Assembly (NCBI GenBank): GCA_003931895.1 | Contig: RRZV01000083.1 | Coordinates: forward strand, 1-64,000 | Source: Mesohalobacter salilacus | GTDB taxonomy: Bacteria > Bacteroidota > Bacteroidia > Flavobacteriales > Flavobacteriaceae | Direction: 5' to 3' | DNA: 64,000 bases | Part shown: positions 37,158 to 46,675 of the stretch, piece by piece | Layout of the letters: each line of letters begins with the position of its first letter | Position numbering within the stretch: position 1 is the stretch's first letter | Made by a program: the position numbers and the translations under genes | Notes under the pieces: generated by a model | Databases searched by the model: none | The model's input: only the letters and a program-made list of their open reading frames with translations | What the model was told of the DNA's origin: nothing

Positions 37158-37256
37158 CTTTACAAATATATATGAATTAAATAAATAAAAAAGAAAAAAT
37201 AAAATTTTTTATTAATTTTTCTTTTTCTAACTTGTTCGTCTTTAAGTTAGATGACC

Positions 37257-38501
37257 TTAACCAACATCTAAAGTAATACCATTAATTTGCTCTAAAACAG
37301 CTTTCGCAGCAGATTCGCCATTTAACATTGCAGCGTTTAAAGATCCATTTGACAATACATCACCAGCTAAAAATATTTGATCTTTTAATTTGGTTTCTGT
37401 ATGTGGTATATGGTAATTAATATGTTTTAAATCTGGTAATGCTTTTGGAATTTTATAGTGCTTGAGCAACTTATGTGATCTAATATTACATATATCAAGT
37501 AATTCTTTCTGTACTTTTTCTGATAGTTCCTTATCACTCAAGTTGTGATCTTTAACAACGCTTACAGATAGAACTTGCTTTTGTGCTGAAGCCAAACTTG
37601 AATAATGGAAATTATTTACTAAAGTATTTTCTTCTGCAATTAGGCCAATCATAGGCAAATTAATGACTCTATTTTTCACCTCAAAATACAGATTATCGAC
37701 ACTTTTCCAATTTTGAGATTGGTTTTTTAAATTTGAGATTAAATTTGAAGGTTCTGTGGCTATAATAATAAAATCTGCCTTTATTTGAGAGTGATCTTTT
37801 AAGGTTATCACTCCATCTTTAACATCAGTAACCTTAGTATTAAAATGAAACCTTGTATGTTTAAGTTGGTTAGCTAGCTGATTAGGTATAGCTTGAATCC
37901 CTTTTTCAGGAATACCAGCTTTAGTTTCAGCAAATAATTTGAAAGTAAATTCAAACATACGACTTGAGGTCTCTAAATTTTCTTCTAGAAAAACACCAGC
38001 ATAAAAGGGTTTGAAAAAATTATCAATGATTTTATCAGAAAACCCAAATGATTTAAGGTACTCATAAGTGGTCTGATTTTTAGAACTAAATATTTCTTCT
38101 AGTGACTTATATTTTAACGAACGATATAGTTTTATAATTTTTAGTTTATCTGAAAAATGAGCCAATTTTGAAAATAATGTTGAAAACAATAAATCAAAAT
38201 CTTTTGCGGGGTTGCCCAATTTACCCTGTTCTCCATTTTTAAAAATAAATGCACCAGGGGCAAATGATTTGAGTTGTAGAAGCCTAATATCTAAATATTT
38301 TTGTGCTGCTGGATAATTCGGTAATAAAATTTGGAAACCTTTGTCAAATATATATCCATCAATATAATCAGTCTGTACTCGCCCGCCTACTCTATCATTT
38401 TGATCATAGATAATTGGTTTATAACCTGCTTTTTCTAGATTTATAGCTGCAACAAGGCCACTAACACCTGCTCCAATAATTACAATTTTTTTGTTATTCA
38501 T
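37257..38501 (-). CDS. FAD-dependent amine oxidase / protoporphyrinogen-oxidase-like oxidoreductase
   Basis: The 414-residue flavoprotein starts with a Rossmann dinucleotide-binding motif, VIIGAGVSGLVAAINLEKAG (6-25), then a second FAD-contact element DRVGGRVQTDYIDGYIFDKG. The C-terminal FAD motif is seen in QIFLAGDVLSNGSLNAAMLN. This is the NAD(P)-binding_8/amino_oxidase family, which includes monoamine oxidases, carotene desaturases and HemG-like enzymes; the substrate is not readable. No signal peptide. It is divergent from the ArsC-like gene across 92 bp. Confidence 0.82.
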   Translation of the reverse strand: MNNKKIVIIGAGVSGLVAAINLEKAGYKPIIYDQNDRVGGRVQTDYIDGYIFDKGFQILLPNYPAAQKYLDIRLLQLKSFAPGAFIFKNGEQGKLGNPAKDFDLLFSTLFSKLAHFSDKLKIIKLYRSLKYKSLEEIFSSKNQTTYEYLKSFGFSDKIIDNFFKPFYAGVFLEENLETSSRMFEFTFKLFAETKAGIPEKGIQAIPNQLANQLKHTRFHFNTKVTDVKDGVITLKDHSQIKADFIIIATEPSNLISNLKNQSQNWKSVDNLYFEVKNRVINLPMIGLIAEENTLVNNFHYSSLASAQKQVLSVSVVKDHNLSDKELSEKVQKELLDICNIRSHKLLKHYKIPKALPDLKHINYHIPHTETKLKDQIFLAGDVLSNGSLNAAMLNGESAAKAVLEQINGITLDVG

Positions 38502-38593
38502 ACTTTAACTTTCTCTATATTTATAAATATTTACTAAAAATAAGCCAAGTCTTTGAAACTTCAAATGAAAACACGTTAATTCATAGCAAAAAA

Positions 38594-38992
38594 ATGATGA
38601 TATCTAAAGACAATAACCAAATCAACCTGTATTACCATCCAGATTATTCTCTCTCTAAAAAGTGCTTAGCCATTGCACATGCTAATAAGGCTGTTATTTT
38701 TCCTATAGACATAAGTAAAGCTGGCATAAGCCAAACGGATTGGTCTGAAATGGCAAAAATGCTCAACCAAAGTGTGGTTGACTTAATCAATTTAAATCAT
38801 CCGTCTATTACCTCTAAGTTTGGCAAATCTCCAAATATTGATGAGTTCGACGCCTTAAAAATTATAGAAAATCACCCTGAAGTCGTCGATAAACCCATTG
38901 CTATTAGAGGTAATAAAATTGTTCGTGCTTCACACGCCAATGATATACTTCAACTACAATCCGCCGACACAGGTGAAATTAAAATTCCTTAG
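38594..38992 (+). CDS. ArsC/Spx-like thioredoxin-fold protein lacking the active-site cysteine
   Basis: The 132-residue protein resembles the ArsC/Spx family: an N-terminal strand (NQINLYYHPDYSLSKKCLAI), a middle helical part with SVVDLINLNHPSI, and the family C-terminal element NHPEVVDKPIAIRGNKIV. The usual CX5R reductase motif is absent; where Cys would be expected there is YHPDYSLSKK, and the only Cys (about residue 27) sits later. It is thus unlikely to be an arsenate reductase and may be a regulatory or structural relative. It is followed after 74 bp by upp. Confidence 0.68.
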   Translation: MMISKDNNQINLYYHPDYSLSKKCLAIAHANKAVIFPIDISKAGISQTDWSEMAKMLNQSVVDLINLNHPSITSKFGKSPNIDEFDALKIIENHPEVVDKPIAIRGNKIVRASHANDILQLQSADTGEIKIP

Positions 38993-39029
38993 TAATTTTA
39001 TTTAAAGCTTTATTTTAAAAATGATTTTT

Positions 39030-39037
39030 TTACTTTG
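39030..39037 (+). promoter_or_regulatory. Candidate -7 box for upp
   Basis: TTACTTTG differs from TAnnTTTG at one position and lies 29 bp before the upp ATG in an otherwise featureless AT-rich gap. Confidence 0.4.
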
Positions 39038-39066
39038 CTAACATAATTGTTATTAAAGTTAAAATA

Positions 39067-39717
39067 ATGAAAGTCCACCATATTTCACAAAAGAATTCCG
39101 TATTAAATCAATTTTTAATTGAAATAAGAGATGCTAATATCCAACAAGACAGACTGAGGTTTAGGCACAACTTAGAACGTATAGGTGAAATACTCGCTTA
39201 CGAAATGAGTAAAAGCCTTGACTTTGAGTCTCAAACCGCCTCGACACCCCTTGGGCGACATCAAAAACCACTCATTAAAAATGAGTTAGTCATATGTTCA
39301 ATTTTACGTGCTGGATTACCTATGCATAACGGCGTTTCTCGACTATTTGACCATGTAGATAACGCGTTTATTTCTGCCTTTCGTACAAGGAATTTTGATG
39401 GTGATTTTGAAATTCACTTAGAATATTGTGCGACTCCTGATTTAACTTCAAAAGACTTGATATTGGTTGACCCCATGTTAGCAACTGGACATTCTATAGT
39501 AGAAGTCTATAAATCTTTAACTGAAAAGTTTAATATCTCATCTATCAATATATTATCAGCTATTGCAGCTCAACCCGGTATTGATTTTCTTCAAACTCAA
39601 CTCAATCAAAATTCTCAACTTTGGGTCGCAGATATTGATGAAACATTAAATGATAAAGGATATATAGTCCCAGGTTTGGGTGACGCTGGTGATTTAGCAT
39701 TTGGGTCGAAGCTTTAG
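39067..39717 (+). CDS. upp: Uracil phosphoribosyltransferase
   Basis: The 216-residue enzyme makes UMP from uracil and PRPP in pyrimidine salvage. It has the N-terminal FRHNLERIGEILAYEMSKSL, the substrate element ICSILRAGLPMHNG, the PRPP loop LILVDPMLATGHS, and the uracil-binding C-terminus GYIVPGLGDAGDLAFG. All are typical of type I UPRT. The second half of the N-terminal region is slightly shorter than in E. coli but complete. It converges with tamB with 5 bp between stop codons. Confidence 0.95.
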   Translation: MKVHHISQKNSVLNQFLIEIRDANIQQDRLRFRHNLERIGEILAYEMSKSLDFESQTASTPLGRHQKPLIKNELVICSILRAGLPMHNGVSRLFDHVDNAFISAFRTRNFDGDFEIHLEYCATPDLTSKDLILVDPMLATGHSIVEVYKSLTEKFNISSINILSAIAAQPGIDFLQTQLNQNSQLWVADIDETLNDKGYIVPGLGDAGDLAFGSKL

Positions 39718-39722
39718 TGGGT

Positions 39723-42700
39723 TTATTGTTCGCCTGGAAATTTAATATAATCTGGAACTAATGACTTGGTTTTTAGACTGTCCTGCTGAGTTTTGTTAGA
39801 TTTTTTTTGTTGATTTTGTCTTTTGTCTTCTTGGTTAAGTATTTTACGGATAAGCTCTCCAAAAGTTTCAAAATCAACAGTATATGAAATGCCTGCACCT
39901 TGTGTGTACCCTAATTCTTCTCCTATAAATTGAATATTACTTTCTCGGTTAAATACCTGAGCTCTTAATGAACCTGTTTCGTTGAGTAAAAAGTTGATTT
40001 CTATGTCTCCAAATACAAAAGATTGGGTTTGACCTCCAACGGGGACGCCAAAACGACCATTAATAAATATTTTATCACTCAACTGAGTTTGCAGTGTCAT
40101 CCCTACTCTATCGGAACCTACAGCATTTTGAGATGGTGTGCGTTCAGCTTGAACATAATCTAAGCCAATATTAAATTTCCCTTCTTCATCTTTTAAAATT
40201 TGGTCTAAGATACTTGTAGCACGTTCTGCTATGAGGTTTGAGCCAATGGCATTTAAGCCAACGCCTTCATCGTTGTAAAAAGTGCCTTGAACCACCAAAG
40301 AAAGGGCTTGACGTTCTGTATTTTCTCGACCTTGGATTCTGTAATCAAGTTCAGATTCAACAACAGAACTCAAATTAGGATATTCTAAATCAAAACCAAT
40401 ATCAGGTTGCATTAACTCTCCATTCAGTGAAATGATAACATCAATAGGTATTTCTCTATTAATGGTAGGGTTTTCAAGTAATACAGCAGGATTAGCATTG
40501 GTTGTGTATTTGGCTTTTATATCCATATTGGCATCAACCGGATTACCGTCCCAAGACAAATATCCGCCTGGAATAACTTCAAACTTTTTTTCAATTAAAC
40601 CTTGATATTTGTATATGTATTCGCCAGAAAGTGCCACAAAATCTCCGTACATATCAAATTTACCATTGGTGTTAATTACTATAAGTAAGTTTCCTTGACC
40701 TCTTCCTCTTAATGTGCTTCCACTTTCTTGGTCGACAACAACTTCTACTAAAGCATCTCTAGTAATTTCTAAGTCAAATGATAAACTTAAGCCTGAAACT
40801 TCTTCAAAGGAGTAACTATTTCCTTTGGCTTTATTAGCTTTATCTTCGGGGGTAAGAAAATAAATAAATGAGTTATCTCCAATAGTTTCTGTGTCAGATA
40901 AAGGAATGTTAAACACAGTATTCGGATTGCTTTTCGCGTCGACATTTATGGTCAGCGCATCTGTTGGACCAACAATAGTCGCGCTACCATCAATAAATGC
41001 TGTACCATAATACAAGCTCTCTTCTTTGTAAGGCGTGTCTAATGTTAGAATATTATCTGAACTTAGATTAAGATTTAAATTCCAAGTTTTGAAATTTTCG
41101 TGTGATATATCTCCATTTAAACGACCTTTGGTTTGGTATTTAGTATCTGTAAGTTGAATATTATCAAAAATAAATTTTTTGTCCTGAAGTAAGATTTTAG
41201 AATTGTTTTCAAAATCAAAATCTATGTTGAGATAAGGAAATCTTAAACCGGCTTTGTTGAGAAATAATTCCCCTGAAAAATCTGGATTTTGAAGTTCACC
41301 TATGAGTTTAGCTTCGCCATTTACCTTTCCTCTAATTCTACTTATGACTTCACCACCTAAGGGACTTAGAGCTTTTATGTCAAGCTCATTAAGGTCTATG
41401 TTCAAGTCAATAAATTGCGATTGATTTTTACTGCTAATTTTACCATCTGCAGATAAAAAGTTTTGTTGTCCTTTAGATAAATAAGCTTTTAGGTCAAAGT
41501 CTGATAAGTCTTTATTACCATCGGCAGAGAGTTTTAAATCACCGTAATTAAAATCGTTGACTGCAAAATCCCTGACCATAATATTGAGATTGGGCGAATA
41601 TTGACCTTTATTTTGGTAAAACTTCATTTTACCGTTAACAAGTCCATTCAACTTTAAGCTATCAATATAGGGTGTAATGTTATTTAACTCTACAGTTTGG
41701 AGTTTAAGATTAATATCTTTATAAGTTGAATCTCTCATAACGCCATCTAATTTAATAATCTGATTTTTATACGATAGCATAATTGAGTCAAACATAAAGT
41801 TCTGTAATCCAGGCTCTAACACAACACGATTATTTTTATAATCACTGTCTTTATTAATTTGCCAAGGCTTGTTTTTAAAAAGTATTTCAGATTTCTGAAA
41901 GCCAAAAACAGTGTTGTTCTCTTTATCATAAGTTTGATAAAGGCTTAGATTAAATTTATCATCTTTGGCTTTTCCTCCTGAAAATTCTGTTCTAAAAAAC
42001 AAAGTGTCGTTGAGCTTAACATTAATCAAGTTTAAATCTGATATTGGGTATGTTGAGTTCTCAATATTAGCAACTTGTATATAAGTATCGAAAAATGGAT
42101 TTTGTTTATCAATTTGAATTTCTACATCTTTTAAAATATTCTTTTTGTACCTAATTTGAGGTGCAATAAAGCGCAACTTCATTTCGTCTTCATTTGAAGA
42201 TATGTTTCCATTTATAAATGTTTGTGGAGCTATGCTTATTTCAGGAAAAATTGCTTCCACGACTTTGTTGTTAATTTTAAACTCAAAGTTGATGTTTTTA
42301 TTCGCATATTGATTTTTTATGACATCCTTGAAATAAAGATTTCTAAAGGAAATATCTATAAATTCTGGAAGTTTTGAGGGATTAAAATTGCCGTAAATTC
42401 TACCATCAATCACATCAGGTGAGTTTATAGAAATATTGTGAAGTCCGTTGTTAATTTCAGATTTTAATTCAAAGTCTTTAAAATCGTAGGTATCAAAAGA
42501 TGTTTTATAATTAAAATCATTAAACTTGATTAGACCTACAGCATCATCAATGCTATTGGCTTTTACATCAATTTTAAAACTGCCTTTAAAAATTGAAATG
42601 CTGTCTTTTTTAACAAAATTCAACTTGTTGAGATCAGCGTATTTAATATTAGATTGAAAGTTGTAAGCTTTTCTTTTGTTTGAAGCATTAACAACTCCTT

Positions 42701-44138
42701 CAAAATCAAATAAAAAATTAGGATCTTGACTGTTGAGTTTACCATTAAAAATAGGATATTTTAAATTACCATCTATACTTATATTATTGTAAACGTAGTT
42801 GTTAAACTCGAAAGCTTTAATTTGTCCTTCAATTTCAGTATCTAAAGCTTGTTCTGTAAAACCTTTACCATCAACGTAAATATTAAAACTGGCCGTTCCT
42901 AAACTATTAGATCGTGTCAACTTAGCTAAGTTAACTTTTTTAAGGTCTAAAAAGCCATTGTATTGTACTTCATCGGCTAAATTTAAATCTATAAAATTGA
43001 GTTTCACTAAACCTTCGCCAACCGTGGAATTTAAATTGAGTTCAGCTTCTAAATTTTGACCATTTAATTGGGTTTGACCCTTAAGGGTGAAATTACCCAT
43101 ATATTGTATAAATTCAGGTAAATTATCGCCTAAAACTTCTGGTAGTAAACGCTTTAAATCAAAATAATTTGTCGTGATATCAATATTTTGTGTTTTTAAC
43201 TTAAATTGATCAGGGTTAGTCACTTGATTAAAAACGATGTCGCCAAAAATTTGACTTCTCTGCATTCCGTTGATCTCAATATTTTGAAAAGAGAAGTTAT
43301 TTAATGTACCTTTGAGTTGACCTGATAAAACCAAATTTTCATTTAACCCAAACCCCTTGTAAAAATGATTTAAATCCGTTGTTGAGAGTTTTGATTGATC
43401 AAAATCTGCAGAAATTTGAACTTTATTTTCAAAATCAGCCCAGTCGCCTGGTTGATATTCAAATTTTAAGTCTGTATCAACTTCAGATTCAGGCGTTACA
43501 AGTTTTAACTGGTCTAAACGCATTTCTGAAGCGTTCATAAAGAATTTGGATTGCAATCTGTCTATGGTCAATCCGTAACCTGTCGTTCCCGAAAGTGAAT
43601 TGATATTTAAACTCACCTTATCATCTACAATATTGATATTATTTACATCAAAATTTAAATTATCAATGCTAAAAGCTTCCGGGTTATCTAAGTTGTAATC
43701 TATAACACTAAATTCACTATCAACCAAGAACACATCGTCAATATGTAGCTTAAAAGTTGAAGTCGAATCTTTAGGTTTATCCGTTTCAAACTTCTGTAGA
43801 AAAATACCAAGATTATCAGACTTTTCATTTTTATATCGAATCAACTTCATCTTTAAGCCCTCAATTTCAGTACTGCTTAAATCTAAATTGCCTTTATTAA
43901 GTAGGCCTGAAATATTGAAAATAGAAGTCGACAATTTATTAATGTCAAAAATCGTATCATTTTTATGGTCTAAAACTTCAATTTCACTTATTTCAATATC
44001 AGCATTAATGCCTATTCTCAAGCGTTCAATATTGATTTGGGTATCGTAAGTTTCATTAATATTATCAGTCAGTTTTTGTGCGGTATAAGTCTGAACGCCT
44101 GGAATTAAAAAAATCAAAACAATCAACAGAAATAGCAA
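39723..44138 (-). CDS. tamB: TamB-like translocation and assembly module protein
   Basis: The protein of at least 1471 residues starts with a hydrophobic anchor, continues as a very long beta-rich domain with AsmA-like repeats, and ends in the DUF490/TamB C-terminal domain, seen in GDFVALSGEYIYKYQGLIEK and PDIGFDLEYPNLSSVVESEL. TamB-like proteins span the periplasm and help outer-membrane assembly or lipid transport. The start is uncertain: TTG at 44138 is the only standard start codon, but the open frame runs up to 44204 and encodes a basic segment (KDKDIIKRIFHIAKRIVIAI) expected before the anchor. A Gln/Lys-rich tail closes the protein. Confidence 0.88.
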   Translation of the reverse strand: MLFLLIVLIFLIPGVQTYTAQKLTDNINETYDTQINIERLRIGINADIEISEIEVLDHKNDTIFDINKLSTSIFNISGLLNKGNLDLSSTEIEGLKMKLIRYKNEKSDNLGIFLQKFETDKPKDSTSTFKLHIDDVFLVDSEFSVIDYNLDNPEAFSIDNLNFDVNNINIVDDKVSLNINSLSGTTGYGLTIDRLQSKFFMNASEMRLDQLKLVTPESEVDTDLKFEYQPGDWADFENKVQISADFDQSKLSTTDLNHFYKGFGLNENLVLSGQLKGTLNNFSFQNIEINGMQRSQIFGDIVFNQVTNPDQFKLKTQNIDITTNYFDLKRLLPEVLGDNLPEFIQYMGNFTLKGQTQLNGQNLEAELNLNSTVGEGLVKLNFIDLNLADEVQYNGFLDLKKVNLAKLTRSNSLGTASFNIYVDGKGFTEQALDTEIEGQIKAFEFNNYVYNNISIDGNLKYPIFNGKLNSQDPNFLFDFEGVVNASNKRKAYNFQSNIKYADLNKLNFVKKDSISIFKGSFKIDVKANSIDDAVGLIKFNDFNYKTSFDTYDFKDFELKSEINNGLHNISINSPDVIDGRIYGNFNPSKLPEFIDISFRNLYFKDVIKNQYANKNINFEFKINNKVVEAIFPEISIAPQTFINGNISSNEDEMKLRFIAPQIRYKKNILKDVEIQIDKQNPFFDTYIQVANIENSTYPISDLNLINVKLNDTLFFRTEFSGGKAKDDKFNLSLYQTYDKENNTVFGFQKSEILFKNKPWQINKDSDYKNNRVVLEPGLQNFMFDSIMLSYKNQIIKLDGVMRDSTYKDINLKLQTVELNNITPYIDSLKLNGLVNGKMKFYQNKGQYSPNLNIMVRDFAVNDFNYGDLKLSADGNKDLSDFDLKAYLSKGQQNFLSADGKISSKNQSQFIDLNIDLNELDIKALSPLGGEVISRIRGKVNGEAKLIGELQNPDFSGELFLNKAGLRFPYLNIDFDFENNSKILLQDKKFIFDNIQLTDTKYQTKGRLNGDISHENFKTWNLNLNLSSDNILTLDTPYKEESLYYGTAFIDGSATIVGPTDALTINVDAKSNPNTVFNIPLSDTETIGDNSFIYFLTPEDKANKAKGNSYSFEEVSGLSLSFDLEITRDALVEVVVDQESGSTLRGRGQGNLLIVINTNGKFDMYGDFVALSGEYIYKYQGLIEKKFEVIPGGYLSWDGNPVDANMDIKAKYTTNANPAVLLENPTINREIPIDVIISLNGELMQPDIGFDLEYPNLSSVVESELDYRIQGRENTERQALSLVVQGTFYNDEGVGLNAIGSNLIAERATSILDQILKDEEGKFNIGLDYVQAERTPSQNAVGSDRVGMTLQTQLSDKIFINGRFGVPVGGQTQSFVFGDIEINFLLNETGSLRAQVFNRESNIQFIGEELGYTQGAGISYTVDFETFGELIRKILNQEDKRQNQQKKSNKTQQDSLKTKSLVPDYIKFPGEQ

Positions 44139-44209
44139 AACAATAGCTATAACAATTCGTTTGGCAATATGAAAAATGCGTTTTATAATGTCCTTATCCT
44201 TTAGTTAAA

Positions 44210-44217
44210 CAAATATA
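44210..44217 (-). promoter_or_regulatory. -7 box for tamB
   Basis: The minus strand reads TATATTTG, an exact TAnnTTTG match. Transcription would begin near 44203, leaving no ATG upstream of the anchor-coding region. Confidence 0.5.
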
Positions 44218-44252
44218 CATTTAATCTATGATTGATAATAGGTAAAAATCTT

Positions 44253-44260
44253 TAGCTTTG
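44253..44260 (+). promoter_or_regulatory. -7 box for tsaD
   Basis: TAGCTTTG matches TAnnTTTG, with TTG at 44232-44234 at 18 bp as a possible -33 element. It lies 34 bp before the tsaD ATG and starts the plus-strand housekeeping run. Confidence 0.55.
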
Positions 44261-44294
44261 TTAAACATTTCAATAACTATGCCTGTTTACACTT

Positions 44295-45317
44295 ATGACC
44301 AAAAAATCAATTTATATCCTTGCTATAGAATCTTCGTGTGACGATACTTCTGCTGCTGTTTTTGAAAACAATAAAAAACTAAGCAATATTATTGCCACAC
44401 AATCAATTCACGAAGCCTACGGCGGCGTAGTTCCAGAGCTTGCCTCAAGAGCGCATCAAAAAAACATTGTTCCTGTAGTAGACCAAGCCTTAAAGCAGGC
44501 AAAAATCAATAGAAAGGACTTAAATGCCATCGCCTACACTAAAGGTCCGGGACTTATGGGTTCTCTTTTAGTAGGTTCATCTTTTGCTAAATCTATGGCT
44601 TTGGCTTTAGATATTCCACTGATTGAAGTTCATCATATGCAAGCCCATATATTGGCTCATTTTATTGATGATGAAGCACAAGAAATTCCAAAATTTCCGT
44701 TTTTAGCATTAACGATTAGTGGTGGGCATACTCAAATTGTAAAAGTGAGTGATTTTTTTGAAATGGAAATTATAGGCGAAACCCTTGACGATGCTGTTGG
44801 TGAAGCCTTTGATAAATGTGGAAAAATGATGGGGTTGGGTTATCCCGCTGGTCCGATTATAGACAAACTCGCAAAACAAGGAAACCCAGAGCGTTTCACT
44901 TTTTCAAAACCTAAAGTTAAGGGACTTGATTTTAGCTTTAGCGGACTCAAAACGGCTGTTTTATACTTTCTACAAAAACAGAGAAAAATCAATCCTAATT
45001 TTGTTGAAGACAACCAAAAAGATATTTGTGCATCTTTTCAAAAAACAGTTGTTGATATATTAATGGATAAACTAAAACTAGCCGTTAAAGAAACTGGTAT
45101 TTCACGCATAGCAATTGGCGGTGGTGTTTCGGCTAATTCAGGCATTAGAGAAGCTTTAAAACAAGCTGAAAATGACCGTCAATGGAGTTGTTACATTCCC
45201 AAATTTGAATACTGTTTAGACAATGCCGCTATGATTGCAATTGTTGGTTACTATAAATATTTACAAAACAATTTTGCCAATTTCAGTTCAACCTCAAAAG
45301 CCAGATTAAAACTATGA
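44295..45317 (+). CDS. tsaD: tRNA N6-adenosine threonylcarbamoyltransferase TsaD
   Basis: The 340-residue protein transfers the threonylcarbamoyl group to A37 of ANN-decoding tRNAs, acting with TsaB, TsaC and TsaE. The ASKHA-fold motifs are present: ILAIESSCDDTSAAV (8-22), VPELASRAHQKNIVP with the metal His, EVHHMQAHILAHF with two further metal-ligand His, and ISGGHTQIV. GGVSANSGIRE and LDNAAMIA occupy the C-terminal half. Length is typical. It overlaps the PPIase gene by four bases (ATGA) and leads a run of eight plus-strand genes. Confidence 0.96.
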   Translation: MTKKSIYILAIESSCDDTSAAVFENNKKLSNIIATQSIHEAYGGVVPELASRAHQKNIVPVVDQALKQAKINRKDLNAIAYTKGPGLMGSLLVGSSFAKSMALALDIPLIEVHHMQAHILAHFIDDEAQEIPKFPFLALTISGGHTQIVKVSDFFEMEIIGETLDDAVGEAFDKCGKMMGLGYPAGPIIDKLAKQGNPERFTFSKPKVKGLDFSFSGLKTAVLYFLQKQRKINPNFVEDNQKDICASFQKTVVDILMDKLKLAVKETGISRIAIGGGVSANSGIREALKQAENDRQWSCYIPKFEYCLDNAAMIAIVGYYKYLQNNFANFSSTSKARLKL

Positions 45318-45952
45318 GATTAATTTACTTTAGCTTCATTTTATGTATATTTTCTAAATCTTCAAATGCTCAGAGAGGCTTATTTAATCAACCTTATGAG
45401 ACAATTTTAAATGATTTTAACCTGAGTGAATCAGAACTTGAGAGCTATAAAAGCCAAGGAAAAATTATCATCTTTAATGAAGTAAAACACAAAACTAGGT
45501 TAGCTAAAAGTTTTCTAAATTACAGAAAAGGCAAATCAAAAATTTACGATAAAGGATTTTATGAAGTTGAATATAAAGTCATTGCCAAGGAAAAAATTCC
45601 TCATTTCAGAGTGAGGTATATCTACATAGATCAATCAAAATTTGAAACCGAAAAAAATTTAAATGACTACTTACAAAAAGTGAGATCACTTTTAGAAGAA
45701 ACAGCCTTTAAATCGGTTGCTATGCAATATTCAATGGATTATCATAAAAATATGGGGGGCGACTCTGGTTGGTTTAAGCAAGGAAAAACCCTACCTGATT
45801 TTTTTGATAAAGCCACTTCAACCAATAGACTTTCTGAGGAAATTTTTGAATTTGAAATTCCTGAACTTAATGCTTACTATTTTGTCAAAAAAACACACTC
45901 TAAAAAAGACATCAAAGAGGTGGTAGTTTTAGAGACTAAAATCAAAAAATAA
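45314..45952 (+). CDS. Parvulin-type peptidyl-prolyl isomerase, exported
   Basis: The 212-residue protein has a signal peptide (MRLIYFSFILCIFSKSSNAQ) and a C-terminal PpiC rotamase domain: FRVRYIYIDQ, then LLEETAFKSVAMQYSMDYHKNMGGDSGWFKQGK, read as two adjoining pieces, and later IFEFEIPELNAYYFVKKTH. Family members help fold proteins in the periplasm. In parvulins the GGDLGWF loop is typical; here it is GGDSGWF. It starts inside the last codon of tsaD and lies 2 bp ahead of rsmE. Confidence 0.82.
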   Translation: MRLIYFSFILCIFSKSSNAQRGLFNQPYETILNDFNLSESELESYKSQGKIIIFNEVKHKTRLAKSFLNYRKGKSKIYDKGFYEVEYKVIAKEKIPHFRVRYIYIDQSKFETEKNLNDYLQKVRSLLEETAFKSVAMQYSMDYHKNMGGDSGWFKQGKTLPDFFDKATSTNRLSEEIFEFEIPELNAYYFVKKTHSKKDIKEVVVLETKIKK

Positions 45953-45954
45953 AT

Positions 45955-46665
45955 ATGCAGTTATTTTATGACGAGCACATAAATTCTAGTGTTAAAACAC
46001 ATCAAATTGCCATTGATGAAAGTCGGCATATTTTAAGAGTTTTACGTAAACAAATTGGTGATATTATTTATTTAACTAATGGTGTAGGTCAAGGGTTTAA
46101 ATGTAAAATTTGTGCAGTGGCTTCAAAACAATGTGAAGTTAACATCGTAGAAGTTTTTGAAGATGAACCACTACCCTATCATCTTCACATAGCTATTGCG
46201 CCTACAAAATCAAGTGATAGGTTTGAGTTTTTTTTAGAAAAAGCTACAGAGATTGGAGTTTCAGAAATTACCCCTTTATTGTGCAAAAACAGTGAACGCA
46301 AACGACTCAATACCAAGCGCTGTCATAAAATTTTACAAAGCGCTATGAAACAATCTCAGCGTTTACATTTGCCACATCTTAATGAAATGATGACTTTTGA
46401 AAAATTTATTGAACAAGATTTTAACACAAGTCAAAAATTTATTGCTCATTGTGAAAACCAAGAGAAGTCTTACTTTGCACAACATCTAAAAGAGCATAAG
46501 AAAATTTGTATGCTCATTGGCCCTGAAGGTGATTTTGATTTGAATGAAATTGAAATAGCGTTGCAATCTAACTTTAAACCAGTTAGCTTAGGAGAAAAAC
46601 GCTTTAGAACAGAAACTGCAGGCATATTTGTTTGTCAAGCCTTATCATTACATCATCATATTTAA
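45955..46665 (+). CDS. rsmE: 16S rRNA (uracil(1498)-N(3))-methyltransferase
   Basis: The 236-residue SPOUT methyltransferase modifies U1498 of 16S rRNA. The N-terminal PUA-like domain starts MQLFYDEHI and includes DESRHILRVLRKQIGD; the C-terminal knot region has ATEIGVSEITPLLCKNSERK, then IGPEGDFDLNEIE and SLGEKRFRTETAG, which are the SAM-binding loops of RsmE. Length and order of motifs are standard. It is 2 bp after the PPIase gene. Confidence 0.95.
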   Translation: MQLFYDEHINSSVKTHQIAIDESRHILRVLRKQIGDIIYLTNGVGQGFKCKICAVASKQCEVNIVEVFEDEPLPYHLHIAIAPTKSSDRFEFFLEKATEIGVSEITPLLCKNSERKRLNTKRCHKILQSAMKQSQRLHLPHLNEMMTFEKFIEQDFNTSQKFIAHCENQEKSYFAQHLKEHKKICMLIGPEGDFDLNEIEIALQSNFKPVSLGEKRFRTETAGIFVCQALSLHHHI

Positions 46666-46675
46666 TTGTTTAAAA

